From the NCBI GenBank assembly GCA_963762525.1, contig CAVXKT010000003.1, positions 620,001 to 684,000 of the forward strand: a stretch of 64,000 bases of DNA, read 5' to 3'. Positions 9,433-18,544 of this stretch are shown here, in pieces (position 1 is the stretch's first letter; the number at the start of each line of letters is the position of its first letter). Source of the DNA: DATFDN01 sp963762525. GTDB lineage: Bacteria; Pseudomonadota; Alphaproteobacteria; Acetobacterales; Acetobacteraceae. The notes under the pieces are model-generated. The model did no database searches and was not told the origin of the DNA. It worked only from the letters and a program-made list of their open reading frames with translations. The position numbers were made by a program, and so were the translations under genes.

Positions 9433-10433
9433 CCAAGGCGCTCAACCAGCTTGTCGATCACCGCCTCCAACTCCAGCCCGTCGGCGCGGGCGGCGAAGCT
9501 CAGCGCCATGCGGTGGCGCAGGACCGGGCGGGCGAGGGCGGCCACGTCGTCGATGCTGGGCGACAACCGCCCGTCCAGCAGCGCGCGCGCGCGCGCTGCC
9601 AGCATCAGCGCCTGCGCCGCACGCGGCCCCGGCCCCCAAGCAACCGCCCGGCGCACCGTCTCGTCAACGGCGGTCTCCGGCCGGCCGCCGCGCACCAGCG
9701 CCAGAATCGCGTCCAGCACCGTCTCGCCGACCGGAACCCGCCGGATCAGCGCCTGTGCCGCCATCAGCTCGGCCGGCGTCATGGCCGGCTCGGCATGCGC
9801 CTCCTCGGCGCCGGTGGTGGCGAGCAGCATCACCCGCTCGTCCGCCGCCTCGGGATAGCTGATGTCGATCTGCATCAGGAAGCGGTCTAGCTGCGCTTCC
9901 GGCAGCGGATAGGTGCCCTCCTGCTCCAGCGGGTTCTGCGTCGCCAGCACGTGAAAGGGCGTCGGCAGGGCGTGCTCGTGACCGCCGGCGGTGACGCGCC
10001 GCTCCTGCATTGACTGCAACAGCGCCGACTGGGTGCGCGGGCTGGCGCGGTTGATCTCGTCGGCCATCAGCAATTGGCAGAAGACCGGGCCGGGGATGAA
10101 GCGGAAGCTGCGTCGGCCGATATCGGATTCCTCCAGCACCTCGCTCCCGATGATGTCGGCCGGCATCAGGTCGGGGGTGAACTGCACGCGCTTGACGGAC
10201 TGGCCGGTGACGATGCCGAGCGTCTCCACCAGCCGCGTTTTGCCTAATCCGGGCACGCCCACCAGCAGCGCGTGACCGCCGCCGAGCAGGGTGATCAGCG
10301 CCTGGTCCACAACGTCTCGCTGGCCGAAGATCACCCGCCCGACAGCCGCGCGTACGCGCCCGATGCGGGCGCCCAGCGCCTCGATGTCCGCCAGCGCAAC
10401 CTCGGTCGCGGCGCCCGTCATGCCGTTCTCCAT
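9429..10433 (-). CDS. MoxR-family AAA+ ATPase
   Basis: A 334-residue AAA+ ATPase of the MoxR type. Walker A is GVPGLGKTR (59-67) and Walker B is LLMADEINRA (121-130), followed by the sensor-like ATQNPLEQEGTYPLPEAQLDRF region characteristic of MoxR (beginning near residue 155). MoxR proteins are thought to act as chaperone-like ATPases that mature or insert partner complexes, usually with VWA proteins encoded next to them, as here. It is first in a four-gene operon with overlapping junctions. A second in-frame ATG lies four codons in, so the start is uncertain by a few residues. DUF1285 diverges from it across about 100 bases that probably hold both promoters. Confidence 0.93.
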   Translation of the reverse strand: MENGMTGAATEVALADIEALGARIGRVRAAVGRVIFGQRDVVDQALITLLGGGHALLVGVPGLGKTRLVETLGIVTGQSVKRVQFTPDLMPADIIGSEVLEESDIGRRSFRFIPGPVFCQLLMADEINRASPRTQSALLQSMQERRVTAGGHEHALPTPFHVLATQNPLEQEGTYPLPEAQLDRFLMQIDISYPEAADERVMLLATTGAEEAHAEPAMTPAELMAAQALIRRVPVGETVLDAILALVRGGRPETAVDETVRRAVAWGPGPRAAQALMLAARARALLDGRLSPSIDDVAALARPVLRHRMALSFAARADGLELEAVIDKLVERLG

Positions 10434-10535
10434 GTCTTCAATCTTGAATGCGTATCCTGCCGCACTTCTCTGATGGGGGGGAGGCTACCATATGCCACCC
10501 GGCAACGGCCGCTGCATCAACCGGGGGACGGAGAC

Positions 10536-11159
10536 GTGAACAACGCCAGTTCTGCATCGCCGTCGGAGGTCGGACACGGCGAGACCGCCCGCGGGGTTGC
10601 CGGTCTGCCGGGGGGGCTGCCGAACCCACGCGCGCGCTTCCGACGCCCACCGGTCGATTGCGGCGATCTACCCTTTCTGATCAAACGCGACGGCACTTGG
10701 CTCTATCGAGGGACGCCGATCGGCCGCAAGGAACTGGTCTGTCTGTTCGCCAGCGTGCTGAAGCGCGAGCACGACGGCTCGTTTTGGCTGGAGACGCCGG
10801 CCGAGCGCGGGCGCATCGAGGTGGAGGACGCCCCATTCGTCGCCGTTGAACTGGATTGGACCGGCGACGGACGCGCCCAGTTGCTGTCTTTCCGGACCAA
10901 CATCGATCAGGTCATCACCGCCGGGCCGGAACATCCGATCCGCGTCGCACGCGATATCCTGAGCTGCGAGCGCACGCCCTATATCCGGGTCCGCCCGGGG
11001 GTCGGGACGCCCGCGGTCGAGGCGCGGATCAGCCGCGCCGTCTATTACGAGCTGGTGGCGCTCGGTGAGCCGCGCTGGGTGGGCGGGCGGCGGATGCTGG
11101 GCGTCTGGAGCCGCGATATGTTCTTCCCGCTGGGCGAGCTGCCGCCGGGCGAGGAATAG
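10536..11159 (+). CDS. DUF1285 domain-containing protein
   Basis: A 207-residue protein from a GTG at 10536; the same frame runs upstream but only into antisense of the MoxR gene, so the GTG after GGGGGACGGAGAC is preferred. DUF1285 hallmarks are visible: CGDLPFLIKRDGTWLYRGTPIGRKELVCLFASVL, given here in its parts as DGTWLYRGTPI and KELVCLFASVLKRE, then LETPAERGRIEVEDAPF and the late TNIDQVITAGPEHPI. The molecular function of the family is not known to me. It starts a plus-strand operon with a nudix hydrolase and the CCA-adding enzyme, an order seen in related alphaproteobacteria, so a housekeeping role is likely. Confidence 0.85.
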   Translation: MNNASSASPSEVGHGETARGVAGLPGGLPNPRARFRRPPVDCGDLPFLIKRDGTWLYRGTPIGRKELVCLFASVLKREHDGSFWLETPAERGRIEVEDAPFVAVELDWTGDGRAQLLSFRTNIDQVITAGPEHPIRVARDILSCERTPYIRVRPGVGTPAVEARISRAVYYELVALGEPRWVGGRRMLGVWSRDMFFPLGELPPGEE

Positions 11160-11165
11160 GTCGGC

Positions 11166-11768
11166 GTGCAGGCAACCGAGCTGCGTCGCCGTCTTTCCGG
11201 CGCCGTTCTGGGCGAACATCAAGTGGGCGGGGTGGTGCACGGCGCCGAGTTGCTGCGCGCGAGCGCACGCCCGCCAACCGCCGCCGCCGTCCTGGTCGCG
11301 TTCGTCACCGGCAATCATCCCGGGGTATTGCTGACGAAGCGCAACGAGCGCCTCCGCCGGCACGCCGGACAGATTAGCTTCCCCGGCGGAAGGATCGATC
11401 CCGAGGACAAGGACGTCGTCTCGGCGGCGTTGCGAGAAGCGCGCGAGGAGGTGGCGCTCGACCCCGGGCAAGTCGAGGTGCTGGGCCGGATCGGCGATTT
11501 CCTGACCGGGACCGGGTTTCGGATCACGCCGGTGCTCGGCCTGATCCCGCCGGCGCTGCCCTTGGTGGCGGACCCGCGCGAGGTCGAGGCCGTATTCGAG
11601 TTCCCGGTCGAGGTGCTGCTCGATCCCCGCGCACCGCGCCGCGAGCGCCAGGAGCGTAACGGCATCGCCCGCGACGTGTGGGTCTGGCCCCATGCGGAGC
11701 ATTACATTTGGGGCGCCACCGCTGCGATCCTGGTGCATGTGGCGGAGACCTTGCGACGCGCGCCGTGA
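11166..11768 (+). CDS. Nudix hydrolase, CoA pyrophosphatase-like
   Basis: A 200-residue protein carrying a Nudix box from residue 74 to 98 (GGRIDPEDKD, then AALREAREEVAL), just after LLTKRNERLRRHAGQISFPGG. That preceding segment is typical of the NudL/CoA diphosphatase subfamily, which hydrolyses coenzyme A and derivatives to 4'-phosphopantetheine and 3',5'-ADP. The GTG start is six bases after the DUF1285 stop, and its own TGA overlaps the GTG of the CCA-adding enzyme (GTGA), implying coupled translation. The substrate assignment is by family only. Confidence 0.88.
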   Translation: MQATELRRRLSGAVLGEHQVGGVVHGAELLRASARPPTAAAVLVAFVTGNHPGVLLTKRNERLRRHAGQISFPGGRIDPEDKDVVSAALREAREEVALDPGQVEVLGRIGDFLTGTGFRITPVLGLIPPALPLVADPREVEAVFEFPVEVLLDPRAPRRERQERNGIARDVWVWPHAEHYIWGATAAILVHVAETLRRAP

Positions 11769-12955
11769 TCGCGGCGTTTCCCGCAGCGCCGGGGCTTGCC
11801 GCCGTATTGGCGGCGCTGCCCGGCTCCCGTGTGGTCGGCGGTGCGGTGCGCGATGTGCTGGCCGGCCGCGAGGTCGCCGACATCGACATCGCGACGCCGC
11901 TGCATCCCGACTTGGTGATCGCGCGTCTGACCGGCGCGGGCTTGCGCGCGGTCCCGACCGGCCTCGCGCACGGCACGGTAACAGCGCTGGCGGAGGGGCG
12001 CGGATACGAGGTGACGACCTTGCGCCGCGACGTGGCGACCGATGGGCGCCGTGCGGTCGTGGCGTTCACCGACGACTGGCGAGCGGACGCGGCGCGGCGC
12101 GACTTCACCATCAACGCGCTGTCGATGACCGCCGACGGCGAGGTGTTCGACTATTTCGGCGGCGTCGCCGATTTGCACGCCGGGCGGGTGCGCTTCGTCG
12201 GCGAGGCGGCGCGACGCATCGCCGAGGACTATCTGCGCATCCTGCGCTTCTTTCGCTTCCACGCCCGCTATGGGCGCGGCTCGCCGGACGGCGAGGCGAT
12301 GTCGGCGATCCGCGAAGGTGTTGCGGGATTGGCGCATTTGTCGCCGGAGCGGGTGTGGAGCGAGCTTCGCCGCATCCTGATGGCGCCCGATCCGCGCGGC
12401 GCAGTCGAACTGATGGCGGAGCTTGGAGTATTGGGCGCGGTTCTGCCCGAGGGCGCCGACCCCGGGCCGCTCGTGCGCCTGGTCGGGGCCGGCGCGCCGC
12501 CCGATCCGCTGCTGCGGTTGGCCGCACTTCTCGCGGGCGACATCGAAGCTGTGGCCGACCGGCTGCGCCTGTCCGGCGCCGAGCGCGAGCGCCTGCTGGG
12601 GCTGCGCGGCCCCGCCCCGCGGGCCGAGGATGACGACGCGACGCTGCGTCGGCTGCTGGCCGACACGCCGGCTGAGGTGCTGATCGACCGCGTCTGGCTT
12701 GCAGGACGTTCTGAAGTGCTGCGCGCGCGGCTTGCCGCGCTGCCGCGCCCGGTGTTCCCGCTGGCGGGGCGCGACGTGCTGGCGCTCGGCGTCACGCCCG
12801 GCCCGCAAGTCGGGGCGCTGCTGACGGAAGTGCGACGGTGCTGGATGGCGGGCGGGTGCGTCGCCGACGCGGGGGCGTGCCGGGATTGGCTGCGACGGAA
12901 GATTGACGCCGGGGCTCCCAAGAAGGTTCCCCCTCCCGTCGCGGGTGGGGGTTAG
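11765..12955 (+). CDS. cca: CCA tRNA nucleotidyltransferase
   Basis: A 396-residue class II nucleotidyltransferase with GGAVRDVL at 25-32, the metal-binding DID at 39-41, RRDFTINALSM, and RIAEDYLRILRFFRFHARYG. These are signatures of enzymes that add or repair the 3' CCA of tRNAs, and also of poly(A) polymerase I relatives. It starts at a GTG overlapping the nudix TGA. The open frame further upstream overlaps the nudix gene and is not used. The last residues (KKVPPPVAGGG) and the stop fall inside an inverted-repeat element, so the repeat appears to have supplied the end of the protein. Confidence 0.9.
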   Translation: MIAAFPAAPGLAAVLAALPGSRVVGGAVRDVLAGREVADIDIATPLHPDLVIARLTGAGLRAVPTGLAHGTVTALAEGRGYEVTTLRRDVATDGRRAVVAFTDDWRADAARRDFTINALSMTADGEVFDYFGGVADLHAGRVRFVGEAARRIAEDYLRILRFFRFHARYGRGSPDGEAMSAIREGVAGLAHLSPERVWSELRRILMAPDPRGAVELMAELGVLGAVLPEGADPGPLVRLVGAGAPPDPLLRLAALLAGDIEAVADRLRLSGAERERLLGLRGPAPRAEDDDATLRRLLADTPAEVLIDRVWLAGRSEVLRARLAALPRPVFPLAGRDVLALGVTPGPQVGALLTEVRRCWMAGGCVADAGACRDWLRRKIDAGAPKKVPPPVAGGG

Positions 12956-13062
12956 GGGAGGGTGCGGGCTGCACCCGCTTTCGAGGTTTGCCGTACCAAG
13001 CTAGGAATTCGGGGAATGCAGGCGAACTCATCCGCGACCCCTCCCCCTGACCCCCTCCCGCA
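12939..13062. repeat. Palindromic intergenic element with ~25-bp inverted arms
   Basis: The left arm at 12939-12963 reads as a G-rich tract around GGGTGGGGGTTAGGGGAGG. The right arm at 13037-13062 reads as its approximate complement, CCTCCCCCTGACCCCCTCCC. About 75 bases separate them. It lies between cca and the exporter gene and overlaps the last codons of cca. The form is that of a non-autonomous REP/MITE-like element common in GC-rich proteobacterial genomes. The arms match by eye, not by computation. Confidence 0.6.
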
Positions 13063-13138
13063 AGGCATGCCCTCGGGCCGCCCTTTGGCCGAAGCCGCGG
13101 GGGAGCGGGGATTTCGCTCTGATTCGATCCTGGAGCGG

Positions 13139-14899
13139 ATGACCCGCGCGCCCGACGCCGAGAGCACGCGGGCGTTGCTGGCGCGGCTGTGGCGCGAGCA
13201 CGTACGCCATCACAAGACGCGGCTGCTGGTGATCCTGGCCCTGACCGGACTGATGGCCGGCACCACGGCGCTCTATCCGCTGGTGATCGACCACGCGTTC
13301 ACCATGTTCGCCAATCGCGATCAGCGTATCCTGTATCAGATTCCGGCGCTGGTCATCCTGGTCTCGTCGGTGAAGGCGGCGGCCCAGTATTTCCAGAATG
13401 TGGAGGTGCAGCGGGTCGTCCTGCTGGTGATACGCGGACTTCAGGGGCGCCTGTTCGCCCATCTCGCGTACGCCGATCTCGCGCGCATCGAGCGCGAAGC
13501 ACCGGCGCAACTCGCCGCCCGCTTCACCACCGATGCGGCGGTGATCCGTGATTCGCTCACGCGCGCGGTCAACGGCGTCGCCGATGCGGTAACGGTCATC
13601 GGCCTGATCGCGTCGATGCTGTGGCTGGATTGGCTGCTGAGCCTGATCGCCGCCGCGCTCTATCCGCTGGCTGCAATCCCGATCCAGCGCATCGGCCGGC
13701 GTGTGCGACGCGCTTCAGGCGGAATGCAGGAGCGAATGGGCGAGGCGTCGGCGCTGCTGAACGAGAGCTTCGCGCAGGCGCGCACCGTGCGCACCTATCG
13801 GTTGGAACCGATGGAAACGCAACGCGCCGAAGCGGCCTTTGCTGCGCTTTATCGGGCGTTGTTGCGCATGAGCAAAGGGCGCGCCCGGGTTGATCCGGTC
13901 CTTGAGGTGCTGGGTGGCGGTGCCGTCGCGCTGGTGATCGGGTTTGCCGGCTGGCGGGCCGCCACCGGCGCGCAGACGATCGGCAATTTCACCGGATTCG
14001 TCGCCGCGCTGCTGATCGCCTCGCGGCCGTTGCGCGCACTGGGCTCGCTGAACGCAGCATTACAGGAAGGGCTGGCTGGGCTCTCGCGGGTATTCGGGGT
14101 GATGGACGACCGCCCGCGCGTGACCGAGGCCACCGGCGCGGTGCCGCTTGCCGCCGGCGTGCCGGGCAGCATGGGGCGGGTGGCGTTCGACGACGTGCGC
14201 TTCGTCTATCCGGACGGGCGGACCGGCCTCGATGGTCTGAGCTTCGAGGCGGCGCCGGGTGCGACGGTGGCCCTGGTCGGACCGTCAGGCGCCGGCAAGT
14301 CCACCGCGCTCGCGCTAATCCCGCGGCTGCACGACGTCTCCCGGGGTGCGGTGCGGCTGGACGGCGTCGACGTGCGCGGCGTCACGCTTGCCAGTTTGCG
14401 CGACGCCATCGCCTATGTGAGCCAGGACACGCTGCTGTTTGACGACACCATCGCCGCCAATATCCGCATGGGCCGGATGGATGCGACCGAGGCCGAGGTG
14501 GAGGCGGCGGCCGAGGCGGCAGCCGGCGGCTTCATCGCCGACTTGCCCGAGGGATTCGCGACCAGGGTCGGCCCCGGCGGGCAACGCCTCTCCGGCGGGC
14601 AACGTCAACGCGTGGCGCTGGCGCGGGCGTTGCTTCGCGATCCGCGCGTGCTGCTGCTCGACGAGGCGACCAGCGCTCTCGACGCCGAAAGCGAGGCGGC
14701 GGTGCAGGCGGCGTTGGCACGCCTGCGCAAGGGCCGCACGACGATCATCGTCGCGCACCGATTGTCCACGGTGCGCGACGCCGATCTGGTGGTAGCCATG
14801 GCCGACGGGCGCGCCGTGGAACAGGGCACCCACGCCGCGTTGCTCGACCGCGAAGGGCTTTACGCGCGCCTGGTCGGGAGCCAGATGCTCGCGCGCTGA
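13139..14899 (+). CDS. ABC transporter, fused permease and ATP-binding protein (MsbA-like)
   Basis: A 586-residue half-exporter. The N-terminal type I exporter membrane domain (about 25-310) has six hydrophobic stretches, starting LLVILALTGLMAGTTALYPL. The C-terminal ATPase has Walker A GPSGAGKST near 381, signature LSGGQRQRVALA near 483, Walker B VLLLDEATSALD near 504, and the H-loop AHRLS near 540. By family it exports a lipid or hydrophobic compound, possibly lipid A core (MsbA-like), as a homodimer. The frame is open upstream to 12962, but that part reads through the inverted-repeat element, so the ATG at 13139 after TGGAGCGG is preferred. No partner gene is adjacent. Confidence 0.87.
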   Translation: MTRAPDAESTRALLARLWREHVRHHKTRLLVILALTGLMAGTTALYPLVIDHAFTMFANRDQRILYQIPALVILVSSVKAAAQYFQNVEVQRVVLLVIRGLQGRLFAHLAYADLARIEREAPAQLAARFTTDAAVIRDSLTRAVNGVADAVTVIGLIASMLWLDWLLSLIAAALYPLAAIPIQRIGRRVRRASGGMQERMGEASALLNESFAQARTVRTYRLEPMETQRAEAAFAALYRALLRMSKGRARVDPVLEVLGGGAVALVIGFAGWRAATGAQTIGNFTGFVAALLIASRPLRALGSLNAALQEGLAGLSRVFGVMDDRPRVTEATGAVPLAAGVPGSMGRVAFDDVRFVYPDGRTGLDGLSFEAAPGATVALVGPSGAGKSTALALIPRLHDVSRGAVRLDGVDVRGVTLASLRDAIAYVSQDTLLFDDTIAANIRMGRMDATEAEVEAAAEAAAGGFIADLPEGFATRVGPGGQRLSGGQRQRVALARALLRDPRVLLLDEATSALDAESEAAVQAALARLRKGRTTIIVAHRLSTVRDADLVVAMADGRAVEQGTHAALLDREGLYARLVGSQMLAR

Positions 14900-14902
14900 A
14901 GC

Positions 14903-16072
14903 CTACGGCTTCATCACCACCTTGATGCAGCCGTCCTGCTTGTCGCGAAAGGTCTTGTACAACCTCGGCCCGTCCTCCAGCTTCGCCTGATGGGTGATGA
15001 TGACGGTCGGATCGATCTCGCCATTGCGGATGTGCTCCAGCAGCTTCGGCATGTAGTGCTGCACCGGCGTCTGCGCCATTCGCATGGTCAGCCCGCGATT
15101 AATCGCGCTCCCCATCGGTATCTTGTCGACCAGCCCGCCATAGACGCCGACCAGCGAGACCGTTCCGAAGTTGCGGCAACAATGGATGGCCTGGCGCAGC
15201 ACGTGCGGGCGGTCGGTTCCCATGAAGGTCGCGACCTTCACCCGGTCCAGCATCGAATCGAGGCTGGCGGTGGCGTCGGCTTCGGTGCCGACGGCGTCGA
15301 TACAGGCATCGGCGCCGCGTCCCTTCGTGATCTCCTGAATACGGTCGTAGATGTCCTCCTTTCTGAAATCCAGCGTCTCCGCGCCGGCGCTGCGCGCCAG
15401 GGACATGCGTTCGGGCACGGTGTCGATTGCGATCACGCGGCCGGCGCCGAGCAGGAAGGCGCTGCGAATGGCGAACTGCCCGACCGGGCCGCAGCCCCAG
15501 ATGGCGATCGTGTCGCCCTTCTGAATGTTGCAGAAATCGGCGGCCATGAAGCCGGTGGGAAAGATGTCCGACAGGAACAGCACCTGATCGTCGGACAGCC
15601 CCTCCGGCACTTTGAGAGCACCGACATCGGCGTAGGGGACGCGCAGATATTCCGCCTGCCCGCCGGCATAGCCGCCGAGCATATGCGAATAGCCGAACAG
15701 CCCGGCCGGCGAATGGCCCCAGAACTTTTCCGCCGTTACGTGATTGGGGTTGGTGCGCTCGCAGCCGGAAAAGAAGCCGCGCGCACAAAAGAAACATTCG
15801 CCGCAGGCGATGGTGAACGGGATTACGACACGATCCCCGACCTTCAATCGGGAGATTCCGGAGCCGACCTCCACCACCTCGCCCATGGTTTCGTGGCCGA
15901 GCACGTCGCCGCTTTGCATGGTCGGGATCATGCCGTCGTAGATGTGGAGGTCGGAGCCGCAGATCGCGCAGGCGGTCACTTTGATGATGGCGTCGCGGGG
16001 GTGCTCGATCTTCGGATCGGGCACGGTATCGCAGCGAATATCTCCCTTGCCGTGCCAGCAGAGTGCCTTCAT
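14903..16072 (-). CDS. Zinc-dependent alcohol dehydrogenase, glutathione-independent formaldehyde dehydrogenase-like
   Basis: A 389-residue zinc dehydrogenase beginning MKALCWHGKGDIRCDTVPDP. The catalytic zinc site is AICGSDLHIYDG with GHETMGEV. The structural zinc Cys cluster is CGECFFCARGFFSGCE. The nucleotide fold is GCGPVGQFA. The long insert around KFWGHSPAGLFGYSHMLGG is typical of the FdhA-like/threonine dehydrogenase-like group of longer ADHs. It should oxidise an alcohol or aldehyde hydrate with NAD; formaldehyde is possible but unproven. The upstream in-frame extension to 16198 has no family similarity and runs toward the DUF4239 stop, so the ATG at 16072 is chosen. Confidence 0.85.
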   Translation of the reverse strand: MKALCWHGKGDIRCDTVPDPKIEHPRDAIIKVTACAICGSDLHIYDGMIPTMQSGDVLGHETMGEVVEVGSGISRLKVGDRVVIPFTIACGECFFCARGFFSGCERTNPNHVTAEKFWGHSPAGLFGYSHMLGGYAGGQAEYLRVPYADVGALKVPEGLSDDQVLFLSDIFPTGFMAADFCNIQKGDTIAIWGCGPVGQFAIRSAFLLGAGRVIAIDTVPERMSLARSAGAETLDFRKEDIYDRIQEITKGRGADACIDAVGTEADATASLDSMLDRVKVATFMGTDRPHVLRQAIHCCRNFGTVSLVGVYGGLVDKIPMGSAINRGLTMRMAQTPVQHYMPKLLEHIRNGEIDPTVIITHQAKLEDGPRLYKTFRDKQDGCIKVVMKP

Positions 16073-16184
16073 GTCCAGATTCCCGCTCGATGTCGCGCGT
16101 TGAACGACGCGAGCGTCTCCCGGTTGCGGCTGGTGGATCACTCGGTCAGCTGCAACCCTGCGGCGTCCGCCTTGATCGCCCGCC

Positions 16185-16988
16185 TCACGGAGCGGCATGC
16201 GCGATCTGCGCCAGGACGCGCTGGAAGGGCGCCGCGGACACGCGGAAGTCGCCCCTGAACGGATTACTGAGCGCGACGATCAGGATCAGCACCAGCGCGC
16301 CGGAGACGGCGAGCGCGGACGACATGCCAAAATGCATCGCCAAACTTTCCACCCCGAGAAAGGAGGCGAAGCCGATGGTGAGACCGCCGCCCAGCAGCAG
16401 CACCACCCAGACGATGGCGGGAATGGTGGTTCCCGCCGCCAGCATCCGCTCCTGTCGCGCATCCTGCAGTCGTGTCAGCGATTGCAGCAACTGCGCTTGC
16501 AGATTTCCCTCTGCGATGGTCGAGGGCCGAAGGCCAACCGACTTGAGATTGAGTGCGTCGAGATAGTCCCCGGCGCCGTCTGAGGGCCGGCCCGCCGCCT
16601 GCGCCGGCCACTCCACCGTTACCACGACCCTGGCGTAATCGGTGATGTCGCTCCTGAACGCGGAGCGCTCGGGTTCGGGAAGACCCGAGGCAGTATCGGC
16701 GATGTCGCGCACCAGCCCGGCTTCCGCGGAGCTTGCCGCCTGCGCCCGGTTGAAACCCTCCCAGGCGAGCATGGCGACGAAGGCGAGGAGGACGGCATAA
16801 GTTACGCCGATGATCGAGAGCATCGCCGCGGCGACGTCGTTGTGCCGACGGCGGAACTCGAACGACACGACCCGCCGCACCGACAGCTCCACCACGACCG
16901 CCAGGACGATGCCCAGGAGCGCGATGGTGAGCCCGACCCACCAGACCGGGTACTGGTACGCCGCGTCCGGGTGCATGACAAACCGCAT
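16185..16988 (-). CDS. DUF4239 family (bestrophin-like) membrane protein
   Basis: A 267-residue protein with two hydrophobic helices near the N-terminus (WVGLTIALLGIVLAVVVEL at ~17-35 and AMLSIIGVTYAVLLAFVAML at ~55-75) and two near the C-terminus (IPAIVWVVLLLGGGLTIGF and ALAVSGALVLILIVAL). A soluble helical stretch lies between them. The RRHNDVAAAMLSIIGVTYAVLLAF motif area and the closing ALSNPFRGDFRVS are hallmarks of the DUF4239/bestrophin-like family. The role is unknown; an ion-channel-like function is suggested only by the loose family relation. It follows mlaF with a short gap on the same strand. Confidence 0.78.
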   Translation of the reverse strand: MRFVMHPDAAYQYPVWWVGLTIALLGIVLAVVVELSVRRVVSFEFRRRHNDVAAAMLSIIGVTYAVLLAFVAMLAWEGFNRAQAASSAEAGLVRDIADTASGLPEPERSAFRSDITDYARVVVTVEWPAQAAGRPSDGAGDYLDALNLKSVGLRPSTIAEGNLQAQLLQSLTRLQDARQERMLAAGTTIPAIVWVVLLLGGGLTIGFASFLGVESLAMHFGMSSALAVSGALVLILIVALSNPFRGDFRVSAAPFQRVLAQIAHAAP

Positions 16989-16993
16989 TCGGG

Positions 16994-17764
16994 CTAACGC
17001 CGCAGCTCCATCTGGATCGGTCCCTCGCGCCGCCCGTGCGTGAACTGGTCCACCGCCGGGTTGCCGCTCTCCATCAGCGCCGTTGCCGCTCCGGTCCAGA
17101 TGATACGCCCGTCAGCGAGCATCGCCGCCTGATCGCCGATGCGCCGCGCGCTCGGAATGTCGTGAGTGATGGCGATGGCGGTCCCGCCCAGATGGCGGAC
17201 GCAATCGACGATCAGCGCGTCGATTACCGCGCCCATGATCGGGTCGAGGCCGGTCGTCGGCTCATCGAAAAACATGATGTCGGGGCGCGCGGCAATGGCG
17301 CGGGCGAGCGCCACGCGCTTTTGCATCCCGCCCGACAGTTCGGCCGGGTAGAGGTCGCCGACGCTCTTGGCTAATCCGACTTGCGCCAGGAATTCGGTGG
17401 CGCGCCCGCGCGCTTGCCGGCGACTGACTTGCCGGCGCGCGAGCAGGCCGAAGGCGACGTTCTCCCAGACCGGCAGGCTGTCGAAGAGCGCGCCGTTCTG
17501 GAACAGCATCCCGATCCCGGTGCGAACCCGTGCCCGATCAGACGAGCTCATCGCCAGGAGATCCCGCCCGTCGATCTCGATCCGCCCGGCATCGGGTTCG
17601 AGCAGCCCGAGGATGCATTTCACCAGCACCGATTTGCCGCTGCCGGAGCCGCCGATCACGACCATGGTGCTGCCGGCGGCGACATCCAGGTCGACGCCAT
17701 CGAGAACGCGCTTGTCGCCGAAGCTCTTGCGAAGGCCGCGAACCCTGATCTTGGCCTCGGACAT
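16994..17764 (-). CDS. mlaF: MlaF-type ABC ATPase (phospholipid transport)
   Basis: A 256-residue ABC ATPase beginning MSEAKIRVRGLRKSFGDKRV. Walker A is GGSGSGKSVLVKCILG, the signature is LSGGMQKRVALARAIA, Walker B is DIMFFDEPTTGLDPI, and the switch His is in ITHDIPSAR. SGGMQKR and the GSGSGKSV loop are typical of MlaF/Ttg2A, the ATPase of the inner-membrane complex that moves phospholipids between the membranes. Its ATG shares one base with the TGA of mlaE (TGATG). In the raw sequence a frameshift in mlaE joins the two reading frames; I treat them as separate genes. The MCE-domain partner mlaD is not in the window. Confidence 0.9.
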   Translation of the reverse strand: MSEAKIRVRGLRKSFGDKRVLDGVDLDVAAGSTMVVIGGSGSGKSVLVKCILGLLEPDAGRIEIDGRDLLAMSSSDRARVRTGIGMLFQNGALFDSLPVWENVAFGLLARRQVSRRQARGRATEFLAQVGLAKSVGDLYPAELSGGMQKRVALARAIAARPDIMFFDEPTTGLDPIMGAVIDALIVDCVRHLGGTAIAITHDIPSARRIGDQAAMLADGRIIWTGAATALMESGNPAVDQFTHGRREGPIQMELRR

Positions 17765-18544
17765 CAGGTGAAGAACAGCTCGGTCAGCACGTAGTCGAAG
17801 GCCAGGATGAGGATCGAGGCGCCGACCACGGCGGCGGTGGTGGCCGCGCCCACGCCCTCGGCGCCGCCGCGGCTGTTGATATCCCTGATAGCAGCCCATG
17901 AGTGCGATCAGAAAGCCGAACACCGCCGCCTTCACCAGCCCGGAGACGACATCGATGGTCTGCATGAAGTTGAACGTATTGTGCAGATAGGCGGCCGGCC
18001 CGAAGCCGAGTTTCAGCGTGCCGACGATGAAGCCGCCCATCACGCCCAGGATGTCGGCCACCACGACCAATGCCGGCAACGCGATCACCCCCGCCAACAG
18101 TCGCGGCGTCACCAGATATTTCATCGGGTTGGTTGAGAGTGTCGTCAGTGCGTCGATTTGATCGGTGACGCGCATCGTCCCGATCTCGGCCGCCATCGCG
18201 GCACCGATCCGTCCGGCCACCATCAGTCCGGCCAGCACCGGTCCCAGCTCACGTGTGATCGACAGCACCACGACATTGGCGGTCGCGCTCTGCGCCGAGA
18301 AACGGGAAAAGCCGAGATAGGATTGCAGCGCCAGCACCATGCCGGTGAAGATCGCCGTCAGCGCCACCACCGGCAGGCTGAAATAGCCGATCTCCAGCAG
18401 CGCGCGGGCGAACATGCGCGGATAAAAGGGCGGGCGCAGCAGGTGCGAGACGCCCGACAACGCGAACATCGCCAACGAGCCGGCGCCCCGCACCGCCCCG
18501 ATCGCGCCGCGCCCCAGCGCGGCCAGCAGGTCGAGCGGGTTCAC
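17764..18544 (-). CDS. mlaE: MlaE-type ABC permease (one frameshift)
   Basis: A permease of ~259 residues in the MlaE/YrbE family: MNPLDLLAALGRGAIGAVRG, then LPVVALTAIFTGMVLALQSY, ITRELGPVLAGLMVAGRIGAAM, MRVTDQIDAL, and the GCYQGY motif. After GCYQGY the frame breaks near 17880. Removing one base (GGATATCAAC to GGATACAAC) gives YNSRGGAEGVGAATTAAVV and the expected end, LTELFFT. The total of 781 bases is one more than a whole number of codons, which fits a single insertion. The GTG start overlaps the alanine racemase TGA by four bases. It forms the membrane part of the Mla phospholipid transporter with MlaF. Confidence 0.87.

Noticed and set aside
16994..18544. Apparent single-gene MlaE-MlaF fusion
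   Set aside because: The joining segment is an Arg-rich misread of the conserved MlaE end. Removing one base restores LTELFFT and a stop overlapping the MlaF ATG, so this is a frameshift, not a fusion.
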